Positions 39,065 to 51,999 are shown, counted from the first letter of the stretch. The stretch: 64,000 nt of DNA from Trachythela sp. YZ-2020 (GCA_016169945.1 JADLSH010000395.1:7840001-7904000); one strand, 5' to 3'. The notes: generated by a model not told the origin, from the letters alone. Program-made: numbers and translations.

Positions 39065-41600
39065 TTATTGGCTTTTGCGGCTATCATTACTACAAGAAAT
39101 GGGACACAGAGCTCGAATTTTCATATCTGAAACACTGTGATTGCCAGTGTTGAAATGTCTGGCAGCAGGTTGTTTAGCATCATTGTTTACGACAGCACGA
39201 CGATGCTCATCAAACCTTATCCTTAAATATCTACCAGTTTCACCAATATAGAGCATCCCACATTTACTGCATGAAATACAGTAGATGGATGAGAGGAGGT
39301 GCACATGAAATGGTGCTTAATGGTGTACTTAGATTTTGGTGCCGAAATTGTAGTGGAAGAATCTATATACTTACAGGTTTTACACAGCTTCACACCACAA
39401 GGAAACGTGCCATTAGGTGACAATGAGTCCTGTGGTAGAGAGCTGTGGACTAGGGTTTCATGGATATTTTTACTATGTCGAAATGAGACTAAGGGATTAT
39501 TGGTGAAAATGGAACATGTTTCAGGGTCGTTTTTCAAGATGAAAATTCTTACTTTGAAATTGAAGGGATGGTAACCGAGAACTAGGGGTATTTTGTTGTT
39601 GGGAACATTAGACACATGGTCTCTAAGGGTTTCGGATCGGGGAATATTGGAGGCCTTCGAAAAGGCAGTATCTAAGAGGGGGTTGGATAACCGCATTGGA
39701 CAAAAACGTTTCTCATTTCCTGACTTTTGGTGTGGAAGTCCTCATCTTCAATGCAAATGCGGCGAAGGCTCTGAGAGAAGGGAACGGACCTTTTAGTGTG
39801 CTTGGGGTGGGAAGAAGTAAAGAGAAGATAGCTATGGGAGTCAGTCAGCTTGTAGAACACAGAAGTAACAAGTTTATTGCCATTGATAGATACAAGTATA
39901 TCTAAGAACGATACACTGGTCTCGCTGATCTCCCACGTAAACTGGAGTGCTGGGTGGAAGTTATTAACAAAGGTAATAAACTTGTCCAACTCTCCGCGGA
40001 AAAAAGGATGCTGTGCCGAGACAGTCGTCAATGTACCTACCAAGGTAATCGGGTATGGCATCAGTGTATTGCTCGAAGATCTGCTTTTCCACAAAACAAC
40101 GAATAAATTGGCATAGTTGGGACCCATTTTGGTTCCCATGGCTACACCACTTATTTGTTGGTAATGCTCACCATCAAATGAAAAATTGTTGAGGGTGAGC
40201 ACTAATTCAGCCAAACGGATCAAAACAGTGGTAGACGGTTCCAGGTTGGGGCGCTTTTGAGTGCTCTCAAACCATCATGATGGGGAATGACAGTGTACAA
40301 GGATTTGACATCCATGGTGAAAATGAATTTATGAGTGTTATGAAATTGAATGTTATGAAAGATTTGGAGAGCATGTTTGGTGTCCTTGATATAGGATGGT
40401 AAGTCCTTAACCAAGGGCACCATGACATGAGACAATGGGTCTACCTGGGTTTTCGGGTTTGTGGATTTTGGGCAAGAAGTACATGACGGGTGTGCGAGGG
40501 GTGGTGGTTATGAGATGCTTGGCAGTTTCAGGAAGATCACCAGAGGCGATGAAATTCTTAATGGTGTTGGAAATGGTGGTTTGATTGGTAGAAGTCAAAT
40601 CATTGTCAATTTTGCTGTAAAAGGTGCTGTCACTCAATTTTCAATGAGCTTCAATGCGATAAAAGTCAGCTCTCCAAACAACCAAAGCACCACCCTTATC
40701 AGCAGGTTTGATAACGATGTCTTCCCGAGCACGGAGTGATTTGAGAGCACTAAATTCAGCTTCAGTGAGGTTAGATGGCCTTTTGGGCCTAAATTTGGGG
40801 AGTTGTTCTATGTCATGTCGACATTGTCTAATGAATAGCTCTAGGGACCTATGTTGGTCTTCTGGAGACCAGGAAGATTTTTTCGGGTTGATGGCCTCAA
40901 AAACGTCCTTTTGATGGATGGAGGGGTTGTCGTGAAAGTGCGCCTTAAGGTGTAATCGTCTAAAAAAAGATTTGGTATCTGCTTTCACTGAAAAAAAAAG
41001 TCAAGGGACCTGGGGTTGGGAACAAATTTGAGACCTTTTGCGAGAACAGATCTCTCAGAGTTCGGATAGGGTTAAATCAGGGGGAATCTTACAAATAAAT
41101 TGACATCACTGACTGAACTAGTGTGACTAGGTGCCGAAACAGGTAGGGTGCCTAACAAAGAGTTGAATTTGGAATCTTTATCCGCCTTGAGAAATGAATA
41201 AAGTCTAGAATTCAACAAACTAATAAATTGGATGATGCCCTGTCTAAAAATAGAAGGACATGTAGAAGACAACATGCTTTTGACACACGAAATATCTAAA
41301 TCTAAATTGTGAATATGCGAAGACACCGATTCAACAGCAATGTGCATGAAACAAGCCCTCAAGACGAGACATAACATGGCGGACATTAGGCAAGTGAAAA
41401 TACAACTTAAAGGTGGCTAGAGACACGAGTCTTAGATAAAATAAGGTCGAAATAATGTAAAGCAGGCTTAGCAATACATGGTAAATATAGTGTAATATGA
41501 CTAACCATTTCATTCCGGAGATTGCGACAAAACTTCTTGTGGTGTACCATCGTGGTCACTGGATTCTTCTGTGCAGTGCCAGTGGCACCATTCATCCTCT
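39065..41600 (-). pseudogene. Penelope-like reverse transcriptase with GIY-YIG endonuclease
   Basis: Minus strand. The order is an N-terminal helical region (41,600-41,070), then REDIVIKPADKGGALVVWRA near 40,720, YFLPKIHKPENPGRPIVS near 40,460 (the Penelope-specific PKIHK signature), KFIFTMDVKSLYTVIPH near 40,300 (first catalytic Asp), GVAMGTKMGPNYANLFV near 40,150 and RYIDDCLG near 40,020 (catalytic YIDD, reached through a short frame excursion). The GIY-YIG domain reads IYCISCSKCGMLYIGETGRY and RFDEHRRAV at 39,304-39,170. Frame breaks lie near 41,050, 40,640, 40,420, 40,220, 40,090, 40,000 and 39,690-39,300. Confidence 0.85.
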
Positions 41601-41985
41601 CGGCAGTAATGAGCGCCTCTCTTACATTTAACTCCTATCTGTTTATGTCTGCCATCAGCAGATACCCTACATCTCACCTTATCTAATATTTGTTCCTTGT
41701 TTTCTGTCTTTCTTGCTATGTTATCCTTGTTCGCTGCTACTTATATGCTAATATATTTTGTGATGTGATTTCCATATTTTGTTTATAGTTTGTTTTGATT
41801 AAATCCATCTGATTGGTTTATTTTTTATCACATGATCGCTTTTGTATTCACCATAAAAGCACATGTTTTTCCCCTGACACATTCTACTAACTTCCAGACG
41901 AAGGGCCTTCGCTCGAAAAATCGAAGATCTCATTGTATTTTTCAGGTAGTTTTACACAACAGTCAACCGTCGTATTTGCTATACT
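41583..41985 (+). repeat. Upstream pseudo-LTR of the Penelope-like element, inverted
   Basis: Inverted copy of 38,646-39,042 with about 90 percent visible agreement. It diverges at GCTCGAAAAATCGAAGA, where the other copy has GCTCGAAACGTCGAAG. Confidence 0.8.
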
Positions 41986-44639
41986 CTACCCACATTGGCA
42001 CCACACGTTTGTTATATCTAAAGAATCATTTTATTGTTAACTTGAACTTTATTCTTTGAATTTGTTTATACAGTTTATAATTAAAATCATATATTAACTA
42101 GGGGTCTTAAGTAAAAAGCCTGTCAGGGTTTCTAGTACGCCCCTAGCCCAAATGTAAAATATTTAATAGATTACTACAAATGTAAAATGCTTTTCTTTAT
42201 ATGGGTGAAATTATTCAAATGAATAAAAAGCTTTGGGAAAGTTAGATGGGAAATTCGTCTCGAATTGAATTCGAATTGTCTTAAATTCATATTTATATTC
42301 AGACGGGGTTCAAGAGAAAACCTTTCTGTCCAGGGGTGGTGCCAGGGATTCCCCGATGAGGGGGCTAGGGTCCCAGACGAGGGGGCTAAGTACTTAGAGG
42401 CAGTCAAACTTTTTATCTGATGTTCAACCTGGGCGGCATGCTCCCCCGAGACAATTTTTGAATTTTGAGTATCTGAAACGGTATTTCCTGTGTTTTAAGG
42501 TTATTTTGCGGTAAAATATAATTGTCACGCTCGTTACCAGACATAGATTCTTCCCGACGAAAGAGCAATTTTTCCCCGACGGGGGTTGTTCTCCAGGCCC
42601 ACCCCACCCCTGTTTCTGTCTGACATAAGTTTCTCACCTCTAATATGACTTCGGCTATTATGTGGGTAATAAATTATCTGTGTTCTTTATCGACTGTTTT
42701 CCATATCTATATACGTCTCTCAGGCAGTGTTACCTGCTACCTAAATATACACAGGGTCCAAAACAAGTTTGATCATGTTATAAAATTTACATTGCTTTTT
42801 GTTTCAATTCTTTTAGATTCCATTTACTCTTTCAGTTTTATAACTTCCAACTTTGTCTTGCATAAATTTATTTTCCATACTTATGAAGTATATCATTGAC
42901 CCTGTAGCAAACATGGTGTTTTTAATATGACTAAAGTAATTGAGTATGAATTGTTATATTATTATGCTCTCCACTCCCACGAGGATAAAAAAAATAAATT
43001 AAGATTTCCTTTAACTTATATCTTATGCGCACTCATTATTTGAAGTTGTAATAAATCATTCGGTAACAATAAACCTTAATCAAGAGAATAAAAAAGCGTC
43101 TCGATTGCTTTCTACTTCCTGAAAAGGCTGGGGGGTGCATGCCTCTCTTTACAGCACTTGCTAAGAACATGGCTGCCAAAAAAATATACAACTGGGTATA
43201 GAAGTGAGACATCTGTATGTCAATAATCTGTGATACGGACAAACATTTACAGATAAAGATTTTGTTTATGCATCAAAAATTATTTTTAATACTCGGGCTA
43301 TTGGAAAAACATACCGATAAATAGAGTCTTCAAAACAAGATAAACAAGGAGTTGAATGGCTGAAAAAAAGGACACTTTTGAAGTGCTTTGAACGGGTACG
43401 TGCATATTTTCATTTGTGGATTTGCAAAAGCGTATGTCACTCTGTGAGGTTATTATAATATCGATTAAACCTAAAAGGTATTTTAGCAAGTTTAAATTTG
43501 AATTTTGAAGAAACAATGTAATGTCAAAAACTTTATTTTAAAGACAAATGTAAAAAAATATACTGAAAATTTTTGACGTTTTTCTGAAATGTCTAAGGTT
43601 AAAATTTACAGCATCCAAAGCTAAAAGAGTATGTAATAACATATCTACAAAGTACAAATATTTATATTACTATTTTATCATTTTGTACGAAAAGTAAAAA
43701 GGCCTTTATTTTCGTGTACATATATCACTCGTCTGAACTATGCAGTCTTTAAATTATTCAATTACACATTATTAAAATTATGCATTGTTTTATACCAAGT
43801 GTCAGAGTTTCATGGTTTCTATATTTGACAGGAAACATGATTGTTCATGACAGGCTTCAAGTCACAAAACCACAGTGCTTTCCTTGACCTATTCAGCAAA
43901 CACGAATGCATAATTAATGCTTCAAAGTTTATGTTGTAACTCTCAAATGAAGGCATATAGATTACAGACTTAATAGTATACAAGTAACAAAATTTCTTAT
44001 GCAACATGCAACAAAAACATTTTTTCAATCTATGTTAGAGATATCTACGAATGCTGTGTCATTTTTGGTTACTTAATATGTTCAGACGTTTCTAATTAAC
44101 ATGCATTGTTACACATTGCTAGGGATGCCTGAACGAGGGCAAGGGGGGCAATGCATTAGCAATCGGAAATAAATTTGCTGCCACATCCTACTGATGGTAT
44201 TTCAATAGTGTCAAATTTCAGTTAATTTAATTGTATTTCTGTGTACAGATGGAGATCCAAAAAAGTACAGAATGAAAAATTGGCATTATAGCATCTCTTC
44301 TTTGGCAGTTTGATTATTCTTATCTTTTATATTAAAAGAGCTTTTTCCCCCTTAGGAAAGGGAAGGAAGGGCGCAACCCCCCCTGTTCGGTGAACATTTT
44401 TTGCTTGTACTAGTTTTTCTTGAAGGCACTGAGAGTTGTAAAACGTCCCTGTTCCAGACTTCTGTTTCTGAGCAACCAATTAAATTCGGGGGCATTAAAA
44501 ATTGGACGAATTGATACTATTACTTCAAACATGCAGGCCTGAAATGTTTAGAACCCAATTTACTTCCCGGCAGATCGTTATACAGTACAACTCACATTAT
44601 GGCAAGCCATACCTGACAAAAGTGTATAGAGTTTAAATT
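41986..44639. other. No gene supported
   Basis: AT-rich non-coding DNA. A GC-richer patch with repeated GAGGGGGCTA(G/A)G occurs near 42,358-42,390. Open frames are short and featureless. Confidence 0.5.
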
Positions 44640-44898
44640 CACCATTCAAGATCGATAAATAGATGTTCGAGATCTATAAATCGATGCTCGAGATTGATAA
44701 ATCTATAGTTGAGACAAATAAATCTATGGTTGAGAAAGTAATCATAATGTGAGATAAGTAATCGTAAGGCGAAAAAGTAATCGTGAGGCGAGATTACACA
44801 AGTAAACATAAGGCGAGATGTCCGACTGTACATGTGGTCAGCGGTATTGCCAACATTAGCCAGTACTTCAACTAGCTCAAACATTTGGGGGAAAAAAC
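44640..44898 (+). repeat. Copy of the 5' end of the integrase element seen at 59,254-59,545
   Basis: Carries the (GAGATNNATAAATC) repeat series and the block GAGATTACACAAGTAAACAT, then CAACTAGCTCAAACATTTGG directly before an ATG. The reverse complement of 59,254-59,545 matches closely, including the downstream ATGGCGTC. It lies in the opposite orientation, 15 kb away. Confidence 0.8.
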
Positions 44899-44989
44899 AT
44901 GGCGTCGTCACACAATTTAATTGGGGAATTAGTGAACAGAGTTGAATAACTCTGTTCACTAATTCAATTAAATTGTGTGACGACGCCAT
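44899..44989. repeat. Near-perfect palindrome, 42-bp arms and 4-base loop
   Basis: The left arm starts at the ATG of the integrase-like leader (ATGGCGTCGTCACACAATTT) and is mirrored exactly by 44,948-44,989, apart from three extra G in the left arm. The loop is GAAT. The right arm abuts the LINE at about 44,995. Confidence 0.95.
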
Positions 44990-44994
44990 ATTTT

Positions 44995-46340
44995 TTTAAT
45001 GAATTTAGTAAAACATATCAATTGTTTTCCTCTTAAGAAAATTAAAAGTGGGAGGTCCAAGATTAGTAAACCCCGGCTTTCTAAGGGTATATTATATTCA
45101 ATTAAGAAAAAAAATCGTTTATATAAGCGATATTTGAGCTCTCCAAATATTGCTATGGAAACTAAGTACAAGGTATAGAAATAAATTAAATCATTATTTG
45201 CGATTAGCCAAGCGTTTATATTATGAGCAGTAATATCTTGAATGAAATTATCAATAAACGTAAACAAACAATTAAACTCCCATCTACATTTATAATTAAT
45301 AATGTTGATTGTTCAGATCCAATTTCAATAGCCAATAATTTTTCCAACTTTAGGGTCTAATCAACTTTAGGGCCTAATTAGGGTACACCACAATTGATTG
45401 GTATTTTTTGTGAACTTATGCCATTATATACAACAAATTGTTGCCTTTCATTAAAATAACTTATATATCAATGATATTTGTAATGCTTCAGATATCCTTC
45501 ACTATGTGTTATTTGCTGATGATACAAATTTATTCCACTCACATAAAAACCTGTCATTTCTAATTGACCAAGTCAATCATATTTATGAGTTACTTAAACT
45601 ATCTGATTGGTTTGCTGCTAATAGATTATCAATTAAGTTCATGATTTAGACCGAAACAAAAATCATGTAATGTTGATGTTAATATAGTCCTAAGTAGTCA
45701 TCAAATTTCCTTAATTAATGAGGTTAGTTTTCTCGGAGTAATTTTGGATGAGCATCTCTCTTGGAAATCTCATATTTCAAATGTCTTCGATTGGCAATTA
45801 AAAATTGGCTAGTTTTACTATCTAAGGGCTAGTTTTTACCTCTAAATCATCATTAATAATCTATATTATTATCTTGTTTAACCATACATGCAATATTGTA
45901 TTTTAGTCTGGGGATAAACGTATCCATCAAATCTAAGACGTATTGTGTTATTACAGAAGCGTGTTGTTAGGATTATAAATAAGGCCGTATACAATGCTCA
46001 TACTGAGCCCATGTTTAATGATCTTGGACTTCTCCCATTTCAGAAGATATATTTATTCCACTTAGGTAAATTTATGTTTTTATTCCACAAAAGAATGCTA
46101 CCGGCTAATTTTGATAATTTTTTGTTGTTGTGTTAATCAAGTTCATAATTATAATACACGTAATTCGAAATTGTATTATGTCCCTTTCTGTAGAACTAAT
46201 ATTAAGCAGTTCTCCGTTATTTATCAAGGTGTGAAGTTTTCTAATTCTATTAGTAAGAATATTTATGATGCTGCATCTGTTTCCTGTTTTAAGAAAAAAT
46301 TAAAAGTTTATCTTTTCGATATGTAAGCGTAAAAACCACA
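44995..46340 (+). pseudogene. Dead LINE reverse transcriptase fragment (CR1/Jockey-like)
   Basis: Plus-strand fragments read KSGRSKISKPRLSKGILYSI with KKKNRLYKRYL (linker before RT) near 45,045, then LHYVLFADDTNLFHSHKNL (catalytic FADD) near 45,500, WFAANRLSIK near 45,612 and a C-terminal RIINKAVYNAHTEPMFNDLG near 45,970. Blocks between 45,280 and 45,450 (RT fingers and palm start) are missing. Numerous stops. AATAAA near 46,347 may belong to its 3' end. Confidence 0.7.
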
Positions 46341-46617
46341 TTGTTGTAAATAAATTCATACTTAATACTTTCTGATTCCGGTTTTATCGGATTATAATAA
46401 GGTAGCCCAAAACTCATAAGCCTCTTGGTTTCATTTGGGGTTCCTTGCCTTAATACTATAATTATTATATTTATATTTTTTGTATTTACTTTGTGTGGCA
46501 AAATAAATTGACTTCCAATCCATTGCACCATCAGAAACAACAACAACATAATAAACGGGGAGGTTTGGTGTATTTTTACTGCAGCAGGATATGGAATGCC
46601 AATTGTTTCAATAATAC

Positions 46618-46930
46618 TTCTGTCGTAAATATAATACTTCTTTGCAATTATAATACTTTGTGTCACATTTATACAACTTATGATCACTAATATAAAACTT
46701 CCATGTGCAAATATAAAACTTTATTGTAAATATAAAACTTAATCGCAAATATAATACTTTTTTGCAATGATATAACAACTTCATGTTACAAGTATAAAAC
46801 TTGTGATCACTAATATAAAACTTCATCACAAATATAATACTTCATTACAAATGTAAAACTTCGTCACAAATTTTGAGACTTCATCACACAAATTTTGATA
46901 CTTCAATCTTCACAAATTTTGAAACTTTGT
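46618..46930 (+). repeat. Left inverted end of the integrase/HECT element
   Basis: Runs of ATAAAACTT and ATAATACTT separated by CACAAAT-type spacers, about 20 bp apart. The first 110 bp match the reverse complement of the right end with few changes. The inner part drifts into ACAAATTTTGA repeats. Confidence 0.8.
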
Positions 46931-47089
46931 GCCCATGTGCCTGCAAATTAGGGCTTAAGGTACCTGTTCGCGGATGTGCATATTGCGCAATACATTTGGC
47001 GGGAAATCACAAATAGGAAATATTTAAAATGGCGGTTAATGTTTGACTTTGTTCGACTTGAGTCTTTTATGTGAGTTTTAAAGGAAATA

Positions 47090-48888
47090 TGACTTCGAGG
47101 AGCACTTCGTGCTAGAGGGATTAAGATACAGAGATGGAGAATTCGAGAGTCGCTTATGAGGGTCGATCCTGTACGAAGAAGGCGCAGGCAAAGGTTGCAG
47201 ATTGAAAGGAGGGTCTACAGAGTACCTGGTCCTAACAGTTTATGGTAAGTTATGAAATCAATCTGTGAAAATCTAATTGTTGTTGTACTGACTTATGTGC
47301 ATATAAAGGAGTAGGTATTTTACACTAATCAGAATGTCAATTTTCTAACTGTTAAACCATTTTAGGGCCTGTTATATGATCCCACTTACAGAGACACAAT
47401 AAATTTCTGGGCGTTCATATGCAGTTTTTCGTCCAGCTTGCCGAGATGAAATTACAATGTGGTTCTACAATTAGCGCTTGCAAAACTTGTACTTTCCAGT
47501 TTAATATGCAACACAAATATTTATCGATTTTGGTGTTTTTCATTTAATTGCAAGAAAAATGTTGCTTTAGCAACATATATAACTTACATACAACTAAGTA
47601 AAAACTGTTTAATTGAACGGCAAAAAGCGAAATTCGGTTGTTTGATTTCATACCAGTAAGCGGGCTGGTGTTTTCATATTGAATATTTTTCGTCTTACCT
47701 ACTAGACTGTAAACAGATTAGTTATTTGAGTTTCTTGGATTCATGTATGATTTCATTTGAACAGGTCCATTCAGGACCTGACAACTCAGTAATGTCCGCA
47801 CCTTGTCACACTGAAATAATTCAGCAGTTGTCATGGAAGAAAATTAAAATTGGCTATGTGTTAGCTTGACACTCTATATCTGATGCCTTGAGGGTATAAG
47901 TTGTGCCTAGGCTGTGTGTGGTTTTTATATTAGCTTTGGTAAAACCTTGGTTACTATATGTAACCACGTGCAACAATTGCCATCTTCCACGAAACAGAAC
48001 ATCTGGTTTGACTGTGACTAATAGTTGAAAGTTTATGTGCAACTGTAATGCAATTTTTATGTAGACAATGTAGTAATTAATGTAGTTTTCATTTGCAAAC
48101 TGAACTTTCATGTTTTTTTTATTTAAAATGTACTAGGCATCTTGATGGCCATCATAAGCTTGTTAGATGGAGAATAGTCATACATGGTGCCATTGATGGG
48201 TATTTGCGTTGCATTACATACTTAAAATGTGCTACAAAGAACGAAGCAACAACTGTTTTGATACTTTTTCAAGATGCCATGCAAAGATTTTCAGTACCAT
48301 TTGAATACGTTGTGATCACGGCACTGAAAATGTCCATGTGGCGAGGTTGATGCCGAACAGATACGGAACAGCTTCCAATCCTGTACTTACTGGCGTGATG
48401 TCGGGGAAGCTTTCGTCCGCTACTACAAAAGCCTTTTTTACTTTATGGAAGAGAATCGCATTTTAGATCCACTAAATGAAATTCATTTTTATGCTTTGCA
48501 TTACATATATCTACCCAGAATTAGTCGTTCCATAGATGAATTTACCCTAGCCTGGAATAACCATCCAGTAAGAACAGAAAATTGCAGATCCCCTATTCAA
48601 ATATGGGTCAATGGGTTTTACCAGCATGCCTCTTCATGTCAGCGAGCTGTTCAAACCGCTTTAAATCAAAATGGCATCAACTTTGAACAGTATGGAATTG
48701 ATGATGATGGCCCGCTACCCGAGCTTCAAACAAACAATCACGTGGCCATTACACGCTCGACAGTACAACTAGCTGACGAAGAGCGTACTATTTTGACATT
48801 AACCATAGATCCCTTGGCAGAAGATAATAACCATGGTATCAACTTATTCTTGCAATTAGTGGAAATGGTTACTCACTTTGTTACATAA
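47090..48888 (+). pseudogene. DDE integrase gene, intron-containing copy (IS3EU-like), damaged
   Basis: Exon 1 ends ...RALRARGIKIQRWRI ... VYRVPGPNSLW at 47,244. A canonical GT-AG intron spans 47,245-48,136, and exon 2 resumes with HLDGHHKLVRWRIVIHG, so W-H is split by the intron. The first catalytic Asp is in HLDGHHK. A one-base loss near 48,310 puts the second (CDHGTENVHVARLM) out of frame. The segment holding the catalytic Glu (HNQRIERLW in the sister copy) is missing before YWRDVGEAFVRYY. The C-terminus (ENRILDPLNEIHFYALHYIY, FEQYGIDDDGPLPEL) is open to 48,888. The N-terminal 150 residues are also lost. Confidence 0.75.
47245..48136 (+). other. Spliceosomal intron in the integrase gene
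   Basis: Donor TATG/GTAAGT and acceptor TACTAG/GCAT with a T-rich tract before it. Joining restores the uninterrupted protein motif found in the sister gene at 57,793-59,253, which has no intron here. Confidence 0.75.
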
Positions 48889-49824
48889 TGTGGTTGTTGT
48901 TCTCACAAAGGAACGCACTTTAGAACAAAACAACTAACAGTTGTTTCAGCCTGCTTTCCGGAAAGTGAGAATATAAAATTAATAGAAAATACAAACGAGT
49001 TTCTACTTGTTTATAGGTATTAATAAATGCAGTTAGGAATAATAAATTAACTGAGCTGTGATTATGTGAAAGATTATGGAAATATTTAATTTTTGCACCC
49101 ACGTTCACCCACCCTATAAATCCATCACTGTCGTGCCTCATCTTCACGACCATTATGACCATATGGAAACCTTGCTTTACGTATAGTCATTTTTCACATT
49201 GTTTGAAACTGAAAACCACTGTACATACAAAGCTACAACTGTAATAAGCGTTTATTGACGATAAAATTACAGAAGGTAAAACAATAACAGTTGTTCAATA
49301 AAAATGTAAATGATATTGGGTCAAACACAACAACCAGGCAAAATTTTAGCCTTTAGGAGAGAAGTACATGAAAAAAACCCTCAAGAAACCAGGCTTTACT
49401 TCATTTGAAGCCAGTTAACTCACGCAAGCGTACCTGCTGGTACTTCACATTCGGAAATAGACAAATTCCAATAAAACGAATATTATGCCTGAAAAGACTT
49501 TTATAATTCTTCTTCTTTAACAAAAAACAACTGTTGAAGCAAAACTAACAAAATCAACAACGGTATGAATGTGAAAGCAGTAAGACTAAGAAAGCTGTCT
49601 CACACAAGTCCGAATCCTTTAAAGCAGACAACCAAGCAAATGTAATATCTTCAGATGTTTGATAGTGTACCGGCAATCGGACGTATAAGAAACAGGTTGA
49701 GGTTGTTGGACGACATTTGCATTCATCTTGGCAACCATGGAGCAAATGAACATCAATTTTCTTGGAGAACTCCAAAGGAGGAATCTTTTTCACTCCAGTG
49801 ATGAACTTCAGCAAATGCGCTATA

Positions 49825-50196
49825 CAGGGTGTATAAAAAAACCTGCAAATACCATAATTTGTATGCACGAGATCATACATTAGAATTTCAATGGCTGTGC
49901 AAATAATTACGCTTCTGGGATTAGTTCGATTACGAATGGCTCAGCTAACAACAGAGCAAAGAGTATTTCTTGTTTTAAAGTACGCCCAAACTCAAAACTC
50001 GACAGCAGTCATTCGTAAACTGAGCCATTCGTAATCGAACTCATAAGTTTAATTCACTTTGTGTGCTTGTTTTGATACCCCTGGGAAACGTATTTTCAAA
50101 TCCCAGAAGCGTAATTATTTGCACAGCCATTGAAATTCTAATGTATGATCTCGTGCATACAAATTATGGTATTTGCAGTTTTTTTTATATACCCTG
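49825..50196 (+). mobile_element. MITE in the last intron of the HECT gene, Tc1/mariner-like
   Basis: About 95-bp inverted ends start CAGGGTGTATAAAAAAAC and inverted CAGGGTATATAAAAAAAA, flanked by TA on both sides. The middle keeps a 32-codon start (49,936-50,034, MAQLTTEQRVFLVLKYAQTQ) resembling the N-terminal helix-turn-helix of DUF4817-type transposases. It is therefore an internally deleted derivative. Its left edge lies 4-5 bases from the exon 4 acceptor. Confidence 0.8.
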
Positions 50197-51999
50197 TAGT
50201 TAAATCACAGTCCGGTATTGCTACAGGATGCAAAAGAAAAATACGGTTGTACAGTACATACATGGTAACCTTAGGTTACACTCAATTTATAAACATGATC
50301 ATGTTATGAGCTATAGAGCACAAGGCTTTACATGGTCAGCAACAGTTGGCTAAGTTTCAATAAATATCATTGTTCCTAACCTTGGAAATAAAGTTTCTGA
50401 ATAAAGTCACACATTGCTTTGAACATGTTAATTTCCAGTTGTTTGATTTGTGTACTTTCGCTGTACTTTGGCGACAAAATGTCTAATAACTGATCGTTTG
50501 TGATTAAACTGTTGCCAATTGGAGTAAAGATAGTTATCATTTGAGTTTGGTTCTTCCTAGCAAGATCCAGTACCCCAAGTGTTTGCAACCCTTTGCATAA
50601 CTGGTCAAGCATTGGAATTTTTGGTGCCAGGTACGCTTTAATGCATAGTGATCTACAGGAAAACAAAAATATACATGTCGGTATTTTACAATGTAAACAT
50701 ATATTAAATAAAAACATTTCTCCATAATGTTAAGTGAATGTTTACTTTTCTAATGTGTAAAGTTACATGGAATATTTGCCATGTAGGTGGAAATCATATC
50801 AGGCAGGTTCTCGCCAGGTGTACAATAAAAAGAACATTAATTAAAATACTTATGTGAAATAGATTGATTGATCACAAAGGCAACTTTGTTTCAGTTTTTA
50901 CATTGATACTGATTTTATGTATGGAAGACAAATAGCCCATGCTGGCACACCTAATATTTTATTATCTTCCCATGAGCAGCTTGGCACTTTCTTATATGTA
51001 TACATGCAATGTCAGTAGAGATAAATAATCAGAAATAACGGACATAACAATCACCTTTCATATACTAATTTAGCCATGTCCGGTTGCGTTAGTCTACAGG
51101 CTCGTTTTCGGAGGCTCCTTGCACTAAAGCAACAGTCAAACAACATGAATTATTGTTATACTCAAGCACAGTTGCCGTTTGCTGCAATTGTATATGTTTT
51201 TCAAGGTTATTACTCAATAAGCGATACAATTCTGGTAGTTGTAGTTATATGACGTCATCGCGAAAGGGGTCTATGGGCTGTTGGACGGGAACAATCTGGG
51301 GAAAATACAAGAAAAACTCCCAAAAATTCAGTAAAAACACTCCTATGTGTCTTAAAATTTTAAATATGTGTTAATATTTAATATATATTGAAAATAAACC
51401 TGCTAAAAACTGATATAATTTATTTGTTTCCCTTTTTTGTCTATTTAAAAGTTGACCAACCAAGTGAGAAACACCCAGACTGCAGAGTGAGAACACCCGC
51501 CTTTTAAATTAAATGCCAGTTCCGCCAAGCAGTTTCATTGTTTCACACCAACTCCACATCTTTAAACATCAAATTAAAGACAATTTTGCTCACATAGGAA
51601 TAGTTTTTCACTGAATTTGGGCAAGTTTTCTTAACATTTTGCTTAATTTAGACGGGACGTAAACTTTTTCAAAAAATGAATTTTGTCATTGCTAAGGAGA
51701 TTTCAAATGTAGCCAATGGGCGCGCGATTTCATATACAAGGGGCCCCCATTAGGAAGCTCTGCTTTTAACTGCAGTTTACTTTTTAGAAGTGCATAAAAA
51801 TGCGAAAGACCTTAACATTGTGAAACTTTAAAGAGCCCAAAATGTTGGGAACTTGGAATGGGGGAACTTGTCAAGCATGCGCAGTTGATCTTTTTTGCCC
51901 AGCCGCCTGAAATCAGGTGGGTACACAAAAACGTAAGTCTCCCAAGTGTTTATGACGGCCGGTTCCACATCTGTATGATCTCTACTCTGTGATTATATT

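Larger units (their letters stand above)
38646..41985 (-). mobile_element. Penelope-like retroelement flanked by inverted pseudo-LTRs
   Basis: A minus-strand RT plus GIY-YIG gene is flanked by two roughly 400-bp segments (38,646-39,042 and 41,583-41,985) that are reverse complements of each other. Inverted pseudo-LTRs are a known arrangement of Penelope-like elements. The ORF contains several frame breaks, so the copy is probably inactive. Confidence 0.85.

Noticed and set aside
44639..44989. 116-codon minus-strand frame starting MASSHNLIELVNRV
   Set aside because: It is the mirror image created by the palindrome; downstream it reads antisense through the integrase leader.
46570..46620. Target-site duplication for the integrase/HECT element
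   Set aside because: The bases outside 46,618 and 55,692 do not match at any plausible length, so none is claimed.
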